From the NCBI GenBank assembly GCA_021774735.1, contig JAJFIS010000047.1:81918-145917 (forward strand): a stretch of 64,000 nucleotides of DNA, in the 5' to 3' direction. The notes beneath the pieces are model-generated. The model did no database searches. It saw only the letters and a program-made list of their open reading frames with translations, and had not been told where the DNA came from. This DNA comes from Alphaproteobacteria bacterium (GTDB lineage: Bacteria; Pseudomonadota; Alphaproteobacteria; Sphingomonadales; Kordiimonadaceae). Below are positions 1 to 9,464 of this stretch, piece by piece (positions within the stretch are counted from its first letter, which is position 1; every line of letters begins with the position of its first letter). The position numbers were made by a program, and so were the translations under genes.

Positions 1-2293
1 TTACTAGCGGATCATTTTGCCATTCACTAAAAAAGTTTTCTAGCAAAATATGCCGTATATCGTTCTTTGAATTCATGAAACAACCTAGTGCAGCCAAACG
101 ATCCGTTAGGTTAGTGGCACCGTAATATTGCTTTTCTGCTATTTGCTGCCATTGGGTATTTTCTGATGCTGCCAAATAACAAAGCGCCGTATTTTTAAGT
201 GCCCTATCCCCCCTTGAAGTGGATAGATCAGATATTTTTTCATGAGCCGCAAAATGCTGATATGCGTCAAGCCACGATTGGTGCAATTCCTGCCCTAGCT
301 TTTCACGCAAGAAATTCCTAGAGGCGATGAGTGCATCTATATCAACTATGTCCCGTAGCTGAATTAAATAGGCCATAGGAGGCAGAGTTAACAATTCGGA
401 CCTAAGTGCAGCGTCTGTATCTTCATCAAGCAATACGGCCCGCATAGCTTCAATATAGCCCTGGTCTACATGCGGGGGGTCTCCTTTGGTGAATTTCTCT
501 GTGTTACCAAGAATAATTTCAGCCGCTATTGCCTGCCCTACATCCCAACGGGCAAAAGCATCATCATCGCACGCAAGCAGTGCTAACTCATCTCCGCGAG
601 TGCGGTCCGTTGTCATAATGACAGGGGCTGTAAAACCCCGCAGAACGCTCACTAATGGCTTTTCTTTTATCCCATGAAATATAAAGGTTTCACTATATGA
701 TTTTAACTCCAATACTGTACCTTCTGCCCGAACTGCATAATCATCCGTGCCATTATTTAATCTTAACCTATTTCCCATCTGATCAAAAAGAGCAACCATC
801 ACCGGTATATGAAAAGGGTGCTTTTCTAGCTGATTAGGGGTCGCTGCCGTTAATTGAGACAAAGTAATGCTTAAGCTTGATGAAAGTGCATCATAATCGC
901 TATTAACCGTTAGTTGCGGCGTACCGGCTTGACTGTACCACAGCCTGAACTGCTGCAAATTAACTTCACTTACAGCTTCCATGGCACAGACAAAATCTTC
1001 ACAAGTAACCGCCTGCCCGTCATGGCGCTCAATATAAACATCAAGCCCCTTTCTGAAAGCTGCCTTGCCGATTAAACATTGCATCATTCGTATGACTTCA
1101 GCGCCTTTATTATAAATGGTGGCAGTATAGAAATTATTGATCTCTACATAGCTTTCTGGGCGAACCGGATGGGCCATTGGTCCGGCATCTTCCGGGAACT
1201 GCACGCTCCGGAGCAGTCGAACATCATCAATACGTTTAACCCCCCGCGAGCCCATATCACTGGAAAACTCTTGGTCGCGAAAAACAGTCAGCCCTTCTTT
1301 TAAACTAAGCTGGAACCAATCACGGCAGGTGACCCTATTGCCGGTCCAATTATGGAAATATTCATGGCCTACAACCCGTTCAACTGTACTAAAATCCATG
1401 TCAGTCGCGCTATCATCGCTCGCTAAAATGCATTTTGTATTGAAAATATTCAGGCCCTTATTTTCCATGGCCCCCATATTAAAGTCACTAACCGCGACAA
1501 TATTATAAATATCCAGATCATACTCAAGTCCCCATGTCTGCTCATCCCAAAGCATACTATTTTTCAAGGCCTGCATTGCATGGGCGCATTTACTTAAATC
1601 TTGTTCTTCAACCCAAATATTTAACGCCACATTACGACCAGACTGCGTATTAAACTCACCTCTAAAGGGCTTTAAATTTCCCGCTACCAAAGCAAACAAA
1701 TAAGATGGCTTGGGAAAAGGGTCATCCCAAACAGCGAAATGGCGCCCCCCTTCCAAGGAGCCAGTTTGTACCGGATTGCCATTTGATAATAATATTGGGT
1801 AGAGCTCTTGCTCAGCTTCTATTCTAACCTTAAAGCGCGCCATCACGTCCGGGCGATCAGGGTAAAATGTTATGTGACGAAAGCCTTCTGCTTCACACTG
1901 GGTACAAAATTTACCGCTAGATTTATACAAACCTTCAAGACGGGTGTTTAATTGCGGCTTTATATGGGTGACGACAGTCAGCACAAACGTACTTGGCAAA
2001 TCGTTGATGGTCAGACTTTCAGCTGCGCGACAAAAACTATCAGAACTCAGCTCTGCCCCATCAAGCTTCAAGGCTACCAATTCTACATCGGCACCACCGT
2101 CAAGTGTCAAACTATGCCCATCTCGCTCGTCAGTACGCCCCAAAAGGCGCACAGAAAGCTTACTTGTCACCTCTGTTATATCTTCACCAAAATTGAAACA
2201 GAACTCAACCTTATCTATGGCTAAAGGAGGAGATGTATAATCTTTTAGATATTTAGGTGCTGAAGTCGCCGCACCGCCTGAAAGCACGTCCAA
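1..2293 (-). CDS. pepN: Aminopeptidase N (M1 family), C-terminus beyond window
   Basis: M1-family zinc aminopeptidase that removes N-terminal residues from peptides in the cytoplasm. Translating the minus strand gives the exopeptidase signature GAMENKGLNIFN, the zinc motif HEYFHNWTGNRV (HExxH) and the downstream Glu ligand in LKEGLTVFRDQEF. The frame stays open to base 1, giving about 764 residues; the family is usually near 870, so roughly the last 100 are outside the window. An in-frame TGA lies directly upstream, so the start must be TTG at 2293 or GTG at 2287. The TTG lies 3 nt after the lrp stop with an AGAAGG Shine-Dalgarno inside the end of lrp, which suggests translational coupling. 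No ATG is available in this frame near the start. Confidence 0.93.
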   Translation of the reverse strand, partial: MDVLSGGAATSAPKYLKDYTSPPLAIDKVEFCFNFGEDITEVTSKLSVRLLGRTDERDGHSLTLDGGADVELVALKLDGAELSSDSFCRAAESLTINDLPSTFVLTVVTHIKPQLNTRLEGLYKSSGKFCTQCEAEGFRHITFYPDRPDVMARFKVRIEAEQELYPILLSNGNPVQTGSLEGGRHFAVWDDPFPKPSYLFALVAGNLKPFRGEFNTQSGRNVALNIWVEEQDLSKCAHAMQALKNSMLWDEQTWGLEYDLDIYNIVAVSDFNMGAMENKGLNIFNTKCILASDDSATDMDFSTVERVVGHEYFHNWTGNRVTCRDWFQLSLKEGLTVFRDQEFSSDMGSRGVKRIDDVRLLRSVQFPEDAGPMAHPVRPESYVEINNFYTATIYNKGAEVIRMMQCLIGKAAFRKGLDVYIERHDGQAVTCEDFVCAMEAVSEVNLQQFRLWYSQAGTPQLTVNSDYDALSSSLSITLSQLTAATPNQLEKHPFHIPVMVALFDQMGNRLRLNNGTDDYAVRAEGTVLELKSYSETFIFHGIKEKPLVSVLRGFTAPVIMTTDRTRGDELALLACDDDAFARWDVGQAIAAEIILGNTEKFTKGDPPHVDQGYIEAMRAVLLDEDTDAALRSELLTLPPMAYLIQLRDIVDIDALIASRNFLREKLGQELHQSWLDAYQHFAAHEKISDLSTSRGDRALKNTALCYLAASENTQWQQIAEKQYYGATNLTDRLAALGCFMNSKNDIRHILLENFFSEWQNDPLV

Positions 2294-2296
2294 GGC

Positions 2297-2785
2297 TCAT
2301 CCCTTCTTATAGGATACGGCGGGTTGGTTGGCATAATCCAGAGGAACCGCTGTGGTATATTTCAGCCGCTCCATGGCGAACGAACTGCTGACATCCGATA
2401 GCTTAATTTTTTGGATGAGACCTTTGTAAAAAGTGTCATATGCGTTCATATCAGGGACAACAACTCGCATCAAATAATCGATCTCACCGCTCATGCGGTA
2501 AAATTCAACCACTTCAGGCATATCATCAATAATTTTGGCAAAGTCCTCAAGCCATTTCCAATTATGTTCAGCGGTTTTAATCGCCACGAAAACATCCATT
2601 GGTACATTGACCTTATCCCGGTCAACTAAAGCTACGCGAGCTTTTATATAGCCATTTTTTTCTAAATTTTGAATGCGCCGCCAACAAGGCGTAGTCGAAA
2701 GTCCAACCTTTACAGCTATGTCAGCAGTGTTTAGCGTTGCATTTTCCTGCAAAAGCGCCAATATTTTACGGTCTATCGTATCCAT
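2297..2785 (-). CDS. Lrp/AsnC family transcriptional regulator
   Basis: DNA-binding regulator of the feast/famine family. The N-terminal helix-turn-helix (residues about 3-60, MDTIDRKILALLQENA then GLSTTPCWRRIQNLEKNGYI) is followed by the RAM ligand-binding domain (about 65-160). The ATG at 2785 starts the canonical MDTIDRKIL; a TTG 15 nt upstream is less likely. It is about 162 residues, normal for the family. It runs directly into pepN, so the two are probably one transcript. Many Lrp proteins sense amino acids, which would fit an aminopeptidase partner, but the ligand cannot be read from the sequence. Confidence 0.9.
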   Translation of the reverse strand: MDTIDRKILALLQENATLNTADIAVKVGLSTTPCWRRIQNLEKNGYIKARVALVDRDKVNVPMDVFVAIKTAEHNWKWLEDFAKIIDDMPEVVEFYRMSGEIDYLMRVVVPDMNAYDTFYKGLIQKIKLSDVSSSFAMERLKYTTAVPLDYANQPAVSYKKG

Positions 2786-3177
2786 GTAAAAAAAATCCAA
2801 TTTAACTCAATACAAAGAAATGAAATTCCTGAATTGCACATAAAATAGCCCAAATCAAGAAATTCATTTCTAAAGTAATGTAAATAGCAGTCAATTTATT
2901 ATTTATTCAACTTGCTTGATATTAGTGCATCTAATGATAAGCACCCAGCACCCAGCACCCCGCAACACCAGTAAAGACAGCATGGTTGCCCAGCCTCTTT
3001 TTCAAACCTTTGATACTTTAATGTCGAAATGGCAGCAAAAGCACGGCCATCTATTCATGCCTACAATAGCACGATGGTATAATCCCTAATTTTGGTTAAA
3101 GTGTTAAGTCATTTAGTTATCACATTTTAGTGAAGTAATAACGAAATTTAAACGCTCGGAATTTAAGAGCTAAAAAA
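2786..3177. other. Gene-free interval with candidate lrp promoter and operators
   Basis: 392 bp without a credible gene, between the 3' end of the large TPR gene and the start of lrp. On the minus strand a TTGACT box (2889-2894) could be a -35 element, but its -10 is poor. Two related motifs, AGAAATTCATTTCT at 2858-2871 (palindromic) and AGAAATGAAATTCCT at 2816-2830, lie between that box and lrp and could be Lrp-type autoregulatory sites. A GCACCCA heptamer occurs three times near 2941-2960. No strong terminator is seen for the flagellar operon that ends at 3178. Confidence 0.4.
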
Positions 3178-6100
3178 CTAACTTGCTTCACCCTGAAAAT
3201 CATCTTGATAGTCAGTAATAAAGGATTGCAGCCTAGCAATACTTGCAATTTCAGCGACTACATCGCCAATCTCGCTTATGGATAAATCGGCTTGGGTTGT
3301 TAACAAATCAAAAGAATTGGCAAACTGGCCAGTACGCATTAAAGCGCCATATTGGCGGCGCAATGTTGTTAACCCTTGGTTGTCTTCTAAAAAGTTCATG
3401 GCTACTGCTGTACGAATTAACAGCAAACGATCTGGTCCATCTAGGTTATTTAGGGTGCTAGGGTCGGCACTTAATAAATTTTCATTAACAGTGACAAGAC
3501 GCGGCCAATCCCTGCCGCCAAAATAAACATCAGAACGCAGCCTGTCAGCAATTTCACTTCGGTCGCGCTCCAACAAAATTTCTGCTTCTTCATATTTTTC
3601 AAGCAAGATCAGCGCGCGAGCTTCAACATGATTTCGGGCATTTTCAATATCAGCAGGTAAATCACCAAAGCGCGTAGAGCGAATGATCTCAATGGCATGA
3701 TCATATTTGGCATCCATAATGAATATCTTGGCAAGCCGGGTTGCCACTTGCGCTTGGGCAATTGGCTGGTCTTTATATCTAACTCTAACTTGATAATTTA
3801 AAAGTTCCGCCGCTTTTTCAAGCAATTCTAGAGCCACAAGCCGCCGCGACAAATTCCGGATCATTAAATCCCCTTCTGCTCCTGAAGGGGTCAGCAGACG
3901 AAATTTATAAAACAAACCGATTGCAGTTATAGGCGAGAGTTTATCAGCAACGCCTTCCAAATATAACTCTTTAAAGACTTGGCTCATTTGTCCACGCATC
4001 TGTTTGGCTTTAAGTGTGTCGCTAAAATATGCAACACCAATCCAAAGCGATGATAGTCCTTTTTCATAATTCTCTTGCGCAAAATATAATGTGCCTAAAT
4101 CTTCCAGCAACTGAAGTTCAAATTCTCCTCCGCGCCATGCATATCGCAAACGCTCCAAGCTCTCGATGGCATTCTCAGGCGTAATATTACCCAATTTCAA
4201 ATCCGCTTTGACCCGCGCATAGCGTGCTCGGGTTGCCAACCATCTCTCAGGCGCAGTAATTAGATCATCATATATTGTAAGGGCTTCATCTTCATTGCCG
4301 CGTAGCTCAGCGAGACGAGCACGTTGAAAAGAGACTTCCGATATCTGCTTTGCTGTAAGCTCTTGCCCAGATAGAAAATCAAGTTCCTGCTGTGCATTAT
4401 CAATATCTTGCAATTCGAGAGCCGCTCGCACAGCAGCCAATTGGAAATCGGCCCTTAATTTTGGTTCATAGCTTCCTAAAACGTCTCGACCGTCCCAAAA
4501 ATGCTTTAGCGTTTCATCATATTGACCGAGCTCTTCGAAAACAACAGAGCGCCATAATCCTGCATAGTCTTCCAAATCCAATTCGCGGATCATTAAATCA
4601 GCCAGAGCTTCCCGGTTTCGCCGCATTTTATGGGATGCAATGCCGCGAACAGCACGGTATGATGGGTTACTTTCCAACGTTGGATTTTCTTCCAGCATCA
4701 ATCCCAGATAACCCAAGCTTTCCGCTGCCCGTTCATGGGCTACATAAAATCGCGCCAGATCCCATCTTGCCGGGTTGCGCTCCTCAGGATCAGCCGCTGA
4801 TATGTTGGCCAATAGTTGCGCCTCATGGCGCTTATATTCGTAGTTGGGGCCGAGCTTCCATGCATTGATATCTATCAGCCGTGCAGGTGCTGTCACCTCC
4901 TGTGCCTGAGGGGGATCTTCAGACACTTCATCAACAAATGCACCCCCAAGCATGGCTTGCCCAAGTGCAGAGCGTGAAAGGGACATTCCCTCCCGAGAAC
5001 TAATTGAAAGGCCACCGGTAAAGCGTTCAATGATTAATGTGTCAATCACAGGAACCACAGCAATGCCTTGAGCTGTCTCCAATAAACTGGCTTCAGCATA
5101 TTGAAATTTTTGTGCAAGCCCAGTACTTTCCTCTGGCAAGGTAACAATAAAAATTGTATCTCCAACCACAGGGTCTTCCAGCTCAATAACAGGACCCGCA
5201 TCAGAAACAGGTACCGATATACGCCCACCCACATTACCAACCATCTCGCGGATTGGATCAAGTGGACGGCGTGGCTTTGCTAATGTATCAATCAAACTAA
5301 CGGACCAGCTATTACCTGCTTTAGAAACTCTAACGCTTTGATTTTCCCGCACCGCATAGCGCATAACCAAAGAATTCTCACTGTCCATAATTTCAGGCAC
5401 TGCAATTCTAGCCGCCTGTTCACCCGCAAGTCGGGCAATGGCAGTATTATCCACATCTAACGAGCGGTCAAAGGCTACCCATAAATATCCACCTCGCTCG
5501 AATGCAGCCAATTTCACATCGTCTAGCCAAGGATATGTTAAATTAATACCATCAGTTATGGACGCAACAGATACCACCAAAGCACCTTCAGTTTGTGTGG
5601 CTTGGGACTGCTGCCTAGGGGCAACTATTGCGGGTTGGAGGACAGCGGTAGGCGTCTGGCCCACAGCACCACTATCTTCTGTGGTCGACGCTGACGCATT
5701 TTCTTGCTCATCATTGTGAGAAGATGTTGTACCGACAACATCCGCAACAACCTGTGCGGGGGGCTGTCCGGCCAAAATATCCACCACCAACGAATTGCCA
5801 GACATGAAATGCCTAGAACTGCTATTCGCTGCTAACTGTAAAGTAATTGTAGTTTGCCCGCCGTTTGTGCTGGATTGCGGTGCGCTTACTTCTGCCAGCG
5901 GCGTTGCAGCTAAGCCACCCCACGCAAAATTCACCGCTTGCGGCAAGGTGATAACAAGACTTAAATCATTTTGAACAAGGTCATAAGTAATTGGGCCAGT
6001 AAAATCAAATACCACCCGTGAAAAACCAGCATGTTGCCCACTGCGCACAGGTATAACTTGGGTAGCCCCATCCTGCGATGCTACTTGCGGCGTGAATGTC

Positions 6101-6186
6101 GCAGTGAAAAACATACAGATAAGCAATAACGAGAATGCTCGAAGTGACTTATATAAACCGCCTGATTTATAGTTAGAAAACATCAT
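3178..6186 (-). CDS. Large exported TPR protein at the end of the flagellar motor operon
   Basis: 1002 residues. An N-terminal hydrophobic segment (LLLICMFFTATF, about residues 20-32) followed by VASQDG looks like a signal peptide, so export is likely. Residues about 45-145 form a beta-rich region (GFSRVVFDFTGPITYDL) resembling AMIN-like domains. An acidic Ser/Thr-rich linker follows. From about 450 to the end the protein is almost all helical TPR-like repeats. It overlaps the upstream MotB-like gene by 14 nt, so it is translationally linked to the motor genes. A role in the periplasm supporting the stator or basal body is inferred from position only. No exact family name or symbol can be given. 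Confidence 0.8.
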   Translation of the reverse strand: MMFSNYKSGGLYKSLRAFSLLLICMFFTATFTPQVASQDGATQVIPVRSGQHAGFSRVVFDFTGPITYDLVQNDLSLVITLPQAVNFAWGGLAATPLAEVSAPQSSTNGGQTTITLQLAANSSSRHFMSGNSLVVDILAGQPPAQVVADVVGTTSSHNDEQENASASTTEDSGAVGQTPTAVLQPAIVAPRQQSQATQTEGALVVSVASITDGINLTYPWLDDVKLAAFERGGYLWVAFDRSLDVDNTAIARLAGEQAARIAVPEIMDSENSLVMRYAVRENQSVRVSKAGNSWSVSLIDTLAKPRRPLDPIREMVGNVGGRISVPVSDAGPVIELEDPVVGDTIFIVTLPEESTGLAQKFQYAEASLLETAQGIAVVPVIDTLIIERFTGGLSISSREGMSLSRSALGQAMLGGAFVDEVSEDPPQAQEVTAPARLIDINAWKLGPNYEYKRHEAQLLANISAADPEERNPARWDLARFYVAHERAAESLGYLGLMLEENPTLESNPSYRAVRGIASHKMRRNREALADLMIRELDLEDYAGLWRSVVFEELGQYDETLKHFWDGRDVLGSYEPKLRADFQLAAVRAALELQDIDNAQQELDFLSGQELTAKQISEVSFQRARLAELRGNEDEALTIYDDLITAPERWLATRARYARVKADLKLGNITPENAIESLERLRYAWRGGEFELQLLEDLGTLYFAQENYEKGLSSLWIGVAYFSDTLKAKQMRGQMSQVFKELYLEGVADKLSPITAIGLFYKFRLLTPSGAEGDLMIRNLSRRLVALELLEKAAELLNYQVRVRYKDQPIAQAQVATRLAKIFIMDAKYDHAIEIIRSTRFGDLPADIENARNHVEARALILLEKYEEAEILLERDRSEIADRLRSDVYFGGRDWPRLVTVNENLLSADPSTLNNLDGPDRLLLIRTAVAMNFLEDNQGLTTLRRQYGALMRTGQFANSFDLLTTQADLSISEIGDVVAEIASIARLQSFITDYQDDFQGEAS

Positions 6187-6907
6187 ATTGGCCCCGGTCC
6201 TTTGCCGTATCCAAAATTATGATATCAACACGCTCCGCTAAATCATAGCGTTGATTCAAAGGAATATTTTCATCCAGTTCGTTAAACCGCGTGTCAGCGA
6301 ATGAGATAACCGCAATGGGCCGCCCATAACCAGCAACGGTGATCAGTCCGGCCACTTCGCGAGCGCGGGTAAGGGCCAATTCCCAATTTGATGTATAAGC
6401 ACCGCCGGTGGGTATTTTCTCTCGGTTCGTATGCCCCGCCACCATAACCTTATTGCTGATTTGGGAAAAAAGAGATGCAAGCTGTCCGATATGCGCCTGT
6501 GCTTCATCGCCAAGCCCGTGGCTTTTATAAGGATAACCCAATGAGGCGGGGATTGAGATAACAACGCGGTCTCGCAGGGTTGTAACCTTTACATTTGTGA
6601 GTAAATCATCTTCGTTTATTCGGTCTCGCAGCAAGCTCGAAAGGAAATTTAAATTCCCCCCTATTACTTTATTTTCCCCCAGTGCTTCACCTTCTTTCAA
6701 CTCCTGCACTATTATCTTGGGCCTAGCAGGGTTCAATTCTCGAGAAAGGGTCTGCACAACCGATTCCCAATCCTTATATTGGACCGCATTCATCGAAAAT
6801 AGCAGAACAAAAAAGGTCAGCAAAAGAGAAAGTAAATCCGCGAGAGTTAGCAACCAACTTGGTTCACTACCATCTTCAGCATTTCCCCATGGTAAAAGAC
6901 CTTTCAC
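6173..6907 (-). CDS. motB: MotB-like stator protein with OmpA domain
   Basis: Inner-membrane stator subunit that couples ion flow to flagellar rotation and anchors to peptidoglycan. The single N-terminal membrane segment LTLADLLSLLLTFFVLLFSM carries an Asp at about residue 24, the position of the ion-binding Asp of MotB. The C-terminal OmpA-like domain has the expected GHTNRE...SNWELALTRAREV pattern. The GTG start at 6907 overlaps the upstream stop as GTGA (4 nt). It follows a second MotB-like gene. No motA is present in the window, so the partner must lie elsewhere. The symbol is given by domain content; which of the two paralogues is the main stator is not proven. Confidence 0.82.
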   Translation of the reverse strand: MKGLLPWGNAEDGSEPSWLLTLADLLSLLLTFFVLLFSMNAVQYKDWESVVQTLSRELNPARPKIIVQELKEGEALGENKVIGGNLNFLSSLLRDRINEDDLLTNVKVTTLRDRVVISIPASLGYPYKSHGLGDEAQAHIGQLASLFSQISNKVMVAGHTNREKIPTGGAYTSNWELALTRAREVAGLITVAGYGRPIAVISFADTRFNELDENIPLNQRYDLAERVDIIILDTAKDRGQYDVF

Positions 6908-7611
6908 CCTGCCCCCCTATTGTTTGTAATAAGGTGGCCATTATGGCTGAGCGTAATACGCGCTTTAACTTCTGGGACTGTTCGAAAAAGAACAATAATA
7001 TTTTTCCGGTCTGCGGGTATAAAACCCGTGGCAAATGTACCATCTGGAAAACCCCGCAGGGTAAGCAGGCGCGCTAAAGCACCCGCACGTCGATTGGAAA
7101 GCACTTGGCCTCTTAAAAATCCTGGGTCGACAGTATTACGGCCAGATCCAAACATAAAAGCAACCTCACGGCGGTAACCTTTTGGTGCCGAAGTAACAAG
7201 CGTTGCTATATCATCCAAAAGAACATTTTTATTCGCCCGCACACGGACATTATCGGATGCAAAAAACATTTCCACCGGCACTTCAAAACTAACAACATTG
7301 CCCCCTTGGGCACTGAAGCGACCCTTGATCTCTATTTCAGCGGTGAAAAGACCTTTCAGTGATGAAACAAAATCATTATGTGAACCCGTTTTGCCGGCAG
7401 CATCTAAATCAATTTGGTCAGAGAAATCAGGAAAAGGTTTTTTGAAAGTACTGCTGACACTTTCCAGTGCAGCACTTGTGCGTGACGACACCTGATTTGA
7501 GATGACATTCATTACCACAAAAAAAGCTAACAAAATCAGATATAGCGATACAAATATTCGCGTTGTATCGCCGTGTTGCACGGGTTTTGCCTGCTGAAAT
7601 TGCTGTGCCAT
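6904..7611 (-). CDS. MotB paralogue lacking the membrane Asp
   Basis: 235 residues with one N-terminal membrane segment (RIFVSLYLILLAFFVVMNVIS, residues about 18-38) and a periplasmic domain of OmpA type (about 105-215, VLSNRRAGALARLL). Unlike its downstream neighbour, the membrane helix contains no acidic residue, so it should not conduct ions as classical MotB does. It is encoded directly before motB with a 4-nt overlap, a constellation that suggests the two act together, for example as a heteromeric stator or an accessory peptidoglycan anchor. That pairing is inference. Confidence 0.72.
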   Translation of the reverse strand: MAQQFQQAKPVQHGDTTRIFVSLYLILLAFFVVMNVISNQVSSRTSAALESVSSTFKKPFPDFSDQIDLDAAGKTGSHNDFVSSLKGLFTAEIEIKGRFSAQGGNVVSFEVPVEMFFASDNVRVRANKNVLLDDIATLVTSAPKGYRREVAFMFGSGRNTVDPGFLRGQVLSNRRAGALARLLTLRGFPDGTFATGFIPADRKNIIVLFRTVPEVKARITLSHNGHLITNNRGAG

Positions 7612-7628
7612 AGATCAGAGCCTATTTA

Positions 7629-8267
7629 TCAAAAACTATCAAACAGTGCATCAATCTCTGCCTGACTGTTACCAACATCTTCATCCGATGGACCACTTAA
7701 TAATGCATCTTCATCCACAACATTGCCTGCGTCATCCATCGCTTGAACCTCATCGGGCTTACTATCATCGCCAATAGCTGCCGCCAGAGCACCTAGGCGT
7801 TCCTCAAGATGGATAATAGTGCCCGATACTTTGTTTATCCGCTGGCCTGTAATATCCTGAAAGCTAGATGCTTCAAATAACAGGGTCGAAAATTCACCTA
7901 GTTTTTCAGCATTTACCTCATCAGGTGCCATAGAGAGTTCACCCAATTGATCCGCAACATCCATTATAGTACCAGCAGCTTTTTCCGTTGCTACAACAAC
8001 AGCATCCAATTCCATAGATGCATTGGGAAGGTCGTGATCGGCCATTGCTTTTGGGCGTATAGCTGCCAGCTCAGCTTTGGCAACACTTACGAATGCCAAA
8101 ATATCATTTAGCTCAGCGGAGATAGACGTAATATCAATATCTGCACCCCCGTGCACTAAACTTTCAACCACACTTGTGATCTCTTCAACCGCAATGCTAT
8201 CACCGCTATGCTTGCGCAGTGCATCCGCTCTTTCGCTTAAGCTGACAGGTGAAACTTGCGTCACCAT
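7629..8267 (-). CDS. cheZ: CheY-P phosphatase CheZ
   Basis: Dephosphorylates the chemotaxis response regulator CheY-P. The protein is helical and acidic (212 residues). Residues 136-142 read FQDITGQ, matching the CheZ active-site signature FQDLTGQ that supplies the catalytic Gln. The C-terminus NSQAEIDALFDSF fits the CheY-binding tail of CheZ and also closely resembles the N-terminal CheY-binding peptide of FliM. It sits between motE and the MotB-like genes in the motor operon, so phosphatase production is linked to switch and stator production. Confidence 0.88.
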   Translation of the reverse strand: MVTQVSPVSLSERADALRKHSGDSIAVEEITSVVESLVHGGADIDITSISAELNDILAFVSVAKAELAAIRPKAMADHDLPNASMELDAVVVATEKAAGTIMDVADQLGELSMAPDEVNAEKLGEFSTLLFEASSFQDITGQRINKVSGTIIHLEERLGALAAAIGDDSKPDEVQAMDDAGNVVDEDALLSGPSDEDVGNSQAEIDALFDSF

Positions 8268-8341
8268 AATTATCTCCTACTTCCCAAGTTAGGCAATCAT
8301 AAGGGGCCATAGTTAAGGGGCCGTTAAAGGTCATATAATTA

Positions 8342-9022
8342 TTAACCTCTTTGCCTTTCAACTTCACAAGGAATTACGGGTTCTTTTCCCAATTCAGGCG
8401 CTTGAGCAACTTGTGCTAAAGTCGTTGTTAGAACTCTTGCTTTTTCAATATTCATTCTTGCCATCATGGCAGAAACTTTAGTTGGGTTCATTTCTTTCAC
8501 CATCGCAACTTGATAACACAGCCCTAGGCTCTCAAAAATTGGGGCAGACTTTTTTGGGTCCATTTTCTCATACACACCAACCAAGCTTTCAAGCTTGCGT
8601 TTTTCTTCAGCTGTAAAAGCATCCAGCATTTTTTGGATATTACTTTCCATCTCGCTTAATTGTGTAATTTTCACATTTATACGATTTTCAGTGGTTTCAA
8701 GCACCGTTTCTTTCAGCTTGATCGCATTTTCACGCGCATCAAGCTCTTCCCGTCTGCGACGAAGACCAATAAGCAACTCAATATCTTCTTGATTGTTCAA
8801 CTCCGGTGCTGAGGGTGGCGCTGTGCTTGGCTTATTGTCATCATCAGCGTCGTCTTGCGGCTTATCATTCTCACCGGCATCTGCATCTTGAGCTATAACA
8901 CTGCTTTCACTAAATATGTCTTGCAGGCCTGTTGAAATACTAACAACCTTCAGCATTAAAGCCCCAACTAGGACAATGATTAACCCTGGGAACAGGCGAA
9001 AATTTTTGCGGATTTCAGACAT
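8342..9022 (-). CDS. motE: MotE-like flagellar protein (MgtE-N domain)
   Basis: 226 residues: short cytoplasmic start, membrane segment (FPGLIIVLVGALMLKVVSI, about 11-29), an acidic Asp/Pro-rich linker, a coiled coil (about 85-135, RRRREELDARENAIKLKET), then an MgtE-N-like helical domain with EKMDPKKSAPIFESL and MNPTKVSAMMARM. This layout matches the MotE family, described as a periplasmic chaperone for the stator-associated protein MotC in Rhizobium. Here no motC is recognised, so the client may be one of the MotB-like or TPR proteins encoded downstream. A 74-nt gap separates it from cheZ. Confidence 0.78.
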   Translation of the reverse strand: MSEIRKNFRLFPGLIIVLVGALMLKVVSISTGLQDIFSESSVIAQDADAGENDKPQDDADDDNKPSTAPPSAPELNNQEDIELLIGLRRRREELDARENAIKLKETVLETTENRINVKITQLSEMESNIQKMLDAFTAEEKRKLESLVGVYEKMDPKKSAPIFESLGLCYQVAMVKEMNPTKVSAMMARMNIEKARVLTTTLAQVAQAPELGKEPVIPCEVERQRG

Positions 9023-9051
9023 TTTTCATCTTCCTCATCGTCTTTCTTTTC

Positions 9052-9456
9052 TTACCTAGCTTCTTTTAGGGCGTCATATATTTCTTGTTGTTCTTCAACA
9101 TCCTTTGGAGATGGCGGCTTAAGCGTTTGCCCCTTACCCGCAACACTAGCCTCCAAGCGGTTGGCTAAATTATCAGCTGATGCTGTCATTAATGACAATT
9201 CATCGCTTAATCCACGCGCTCTTTGCATCTGGAAATCTAAGTCTTGGGACGCCTTATGCGCCGCATCATTCATGATTTCTACGCTGCCTTCAGCGCCGAC
9301 AACAGCCTGGTTTAAAGCATCAACTAATTCATGCAGGTCTTTCTGACCTTCTCGAATGATCGTTAATCGCCGGGAAACAATCCAACAAGCAGCGATGGCT
9401 CCAACCAGCAGTAAAGCCAGAATACTATCCACCATTAATTCTAACGATTCAGTCAT
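9052..9456 (-). CDS. DUF6468 flagellar-operon protein
   Basis: 134 residues with a single N-terminal membrane anchor (LMVDSILALLLVGAIAACWIV, about 7-27) and a helical, coiled-coil-like cytoplasmic portion rich in Ala, Glu and Asp. The pattern LTIIREGQKDLHELVDALNQA matches the alphaproteobacterial family DUF6468, commonly encoded between fliM and motE. No catalytic motif is visible. Its place 8 nt after fliM suggests a role near the switch complex, but the function is unknown. Confidence 0.75.
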   Translation of the reverse strand: MTESLELMVDSILALLLVGAIAACWIVSRRLTIIREGQKDLHELVDALNQAVVGAEGSVEIMNDAAHKASQDLDFQMQRARGLSDELSLMTASADNLANRLEASVAGKGQTLKPPSPKDVEEQQEIYDALKEAR

Positions 9457-9464
9457 TATTCACA

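Noticed and set aside
2939..2962. Three GCACCCA repeats, considered as start of a repeat array
   Set aside because: Only three short adjacent copies with no spacers; not CRISPR and too small to be called an iteron array.
4392..4868. 158-codon plus-strand ORF inside the large TPR gene
   Set aside because: Mirror frame of a long, coherent TPR coding sequence; no Shine-Dalgarno or domain.
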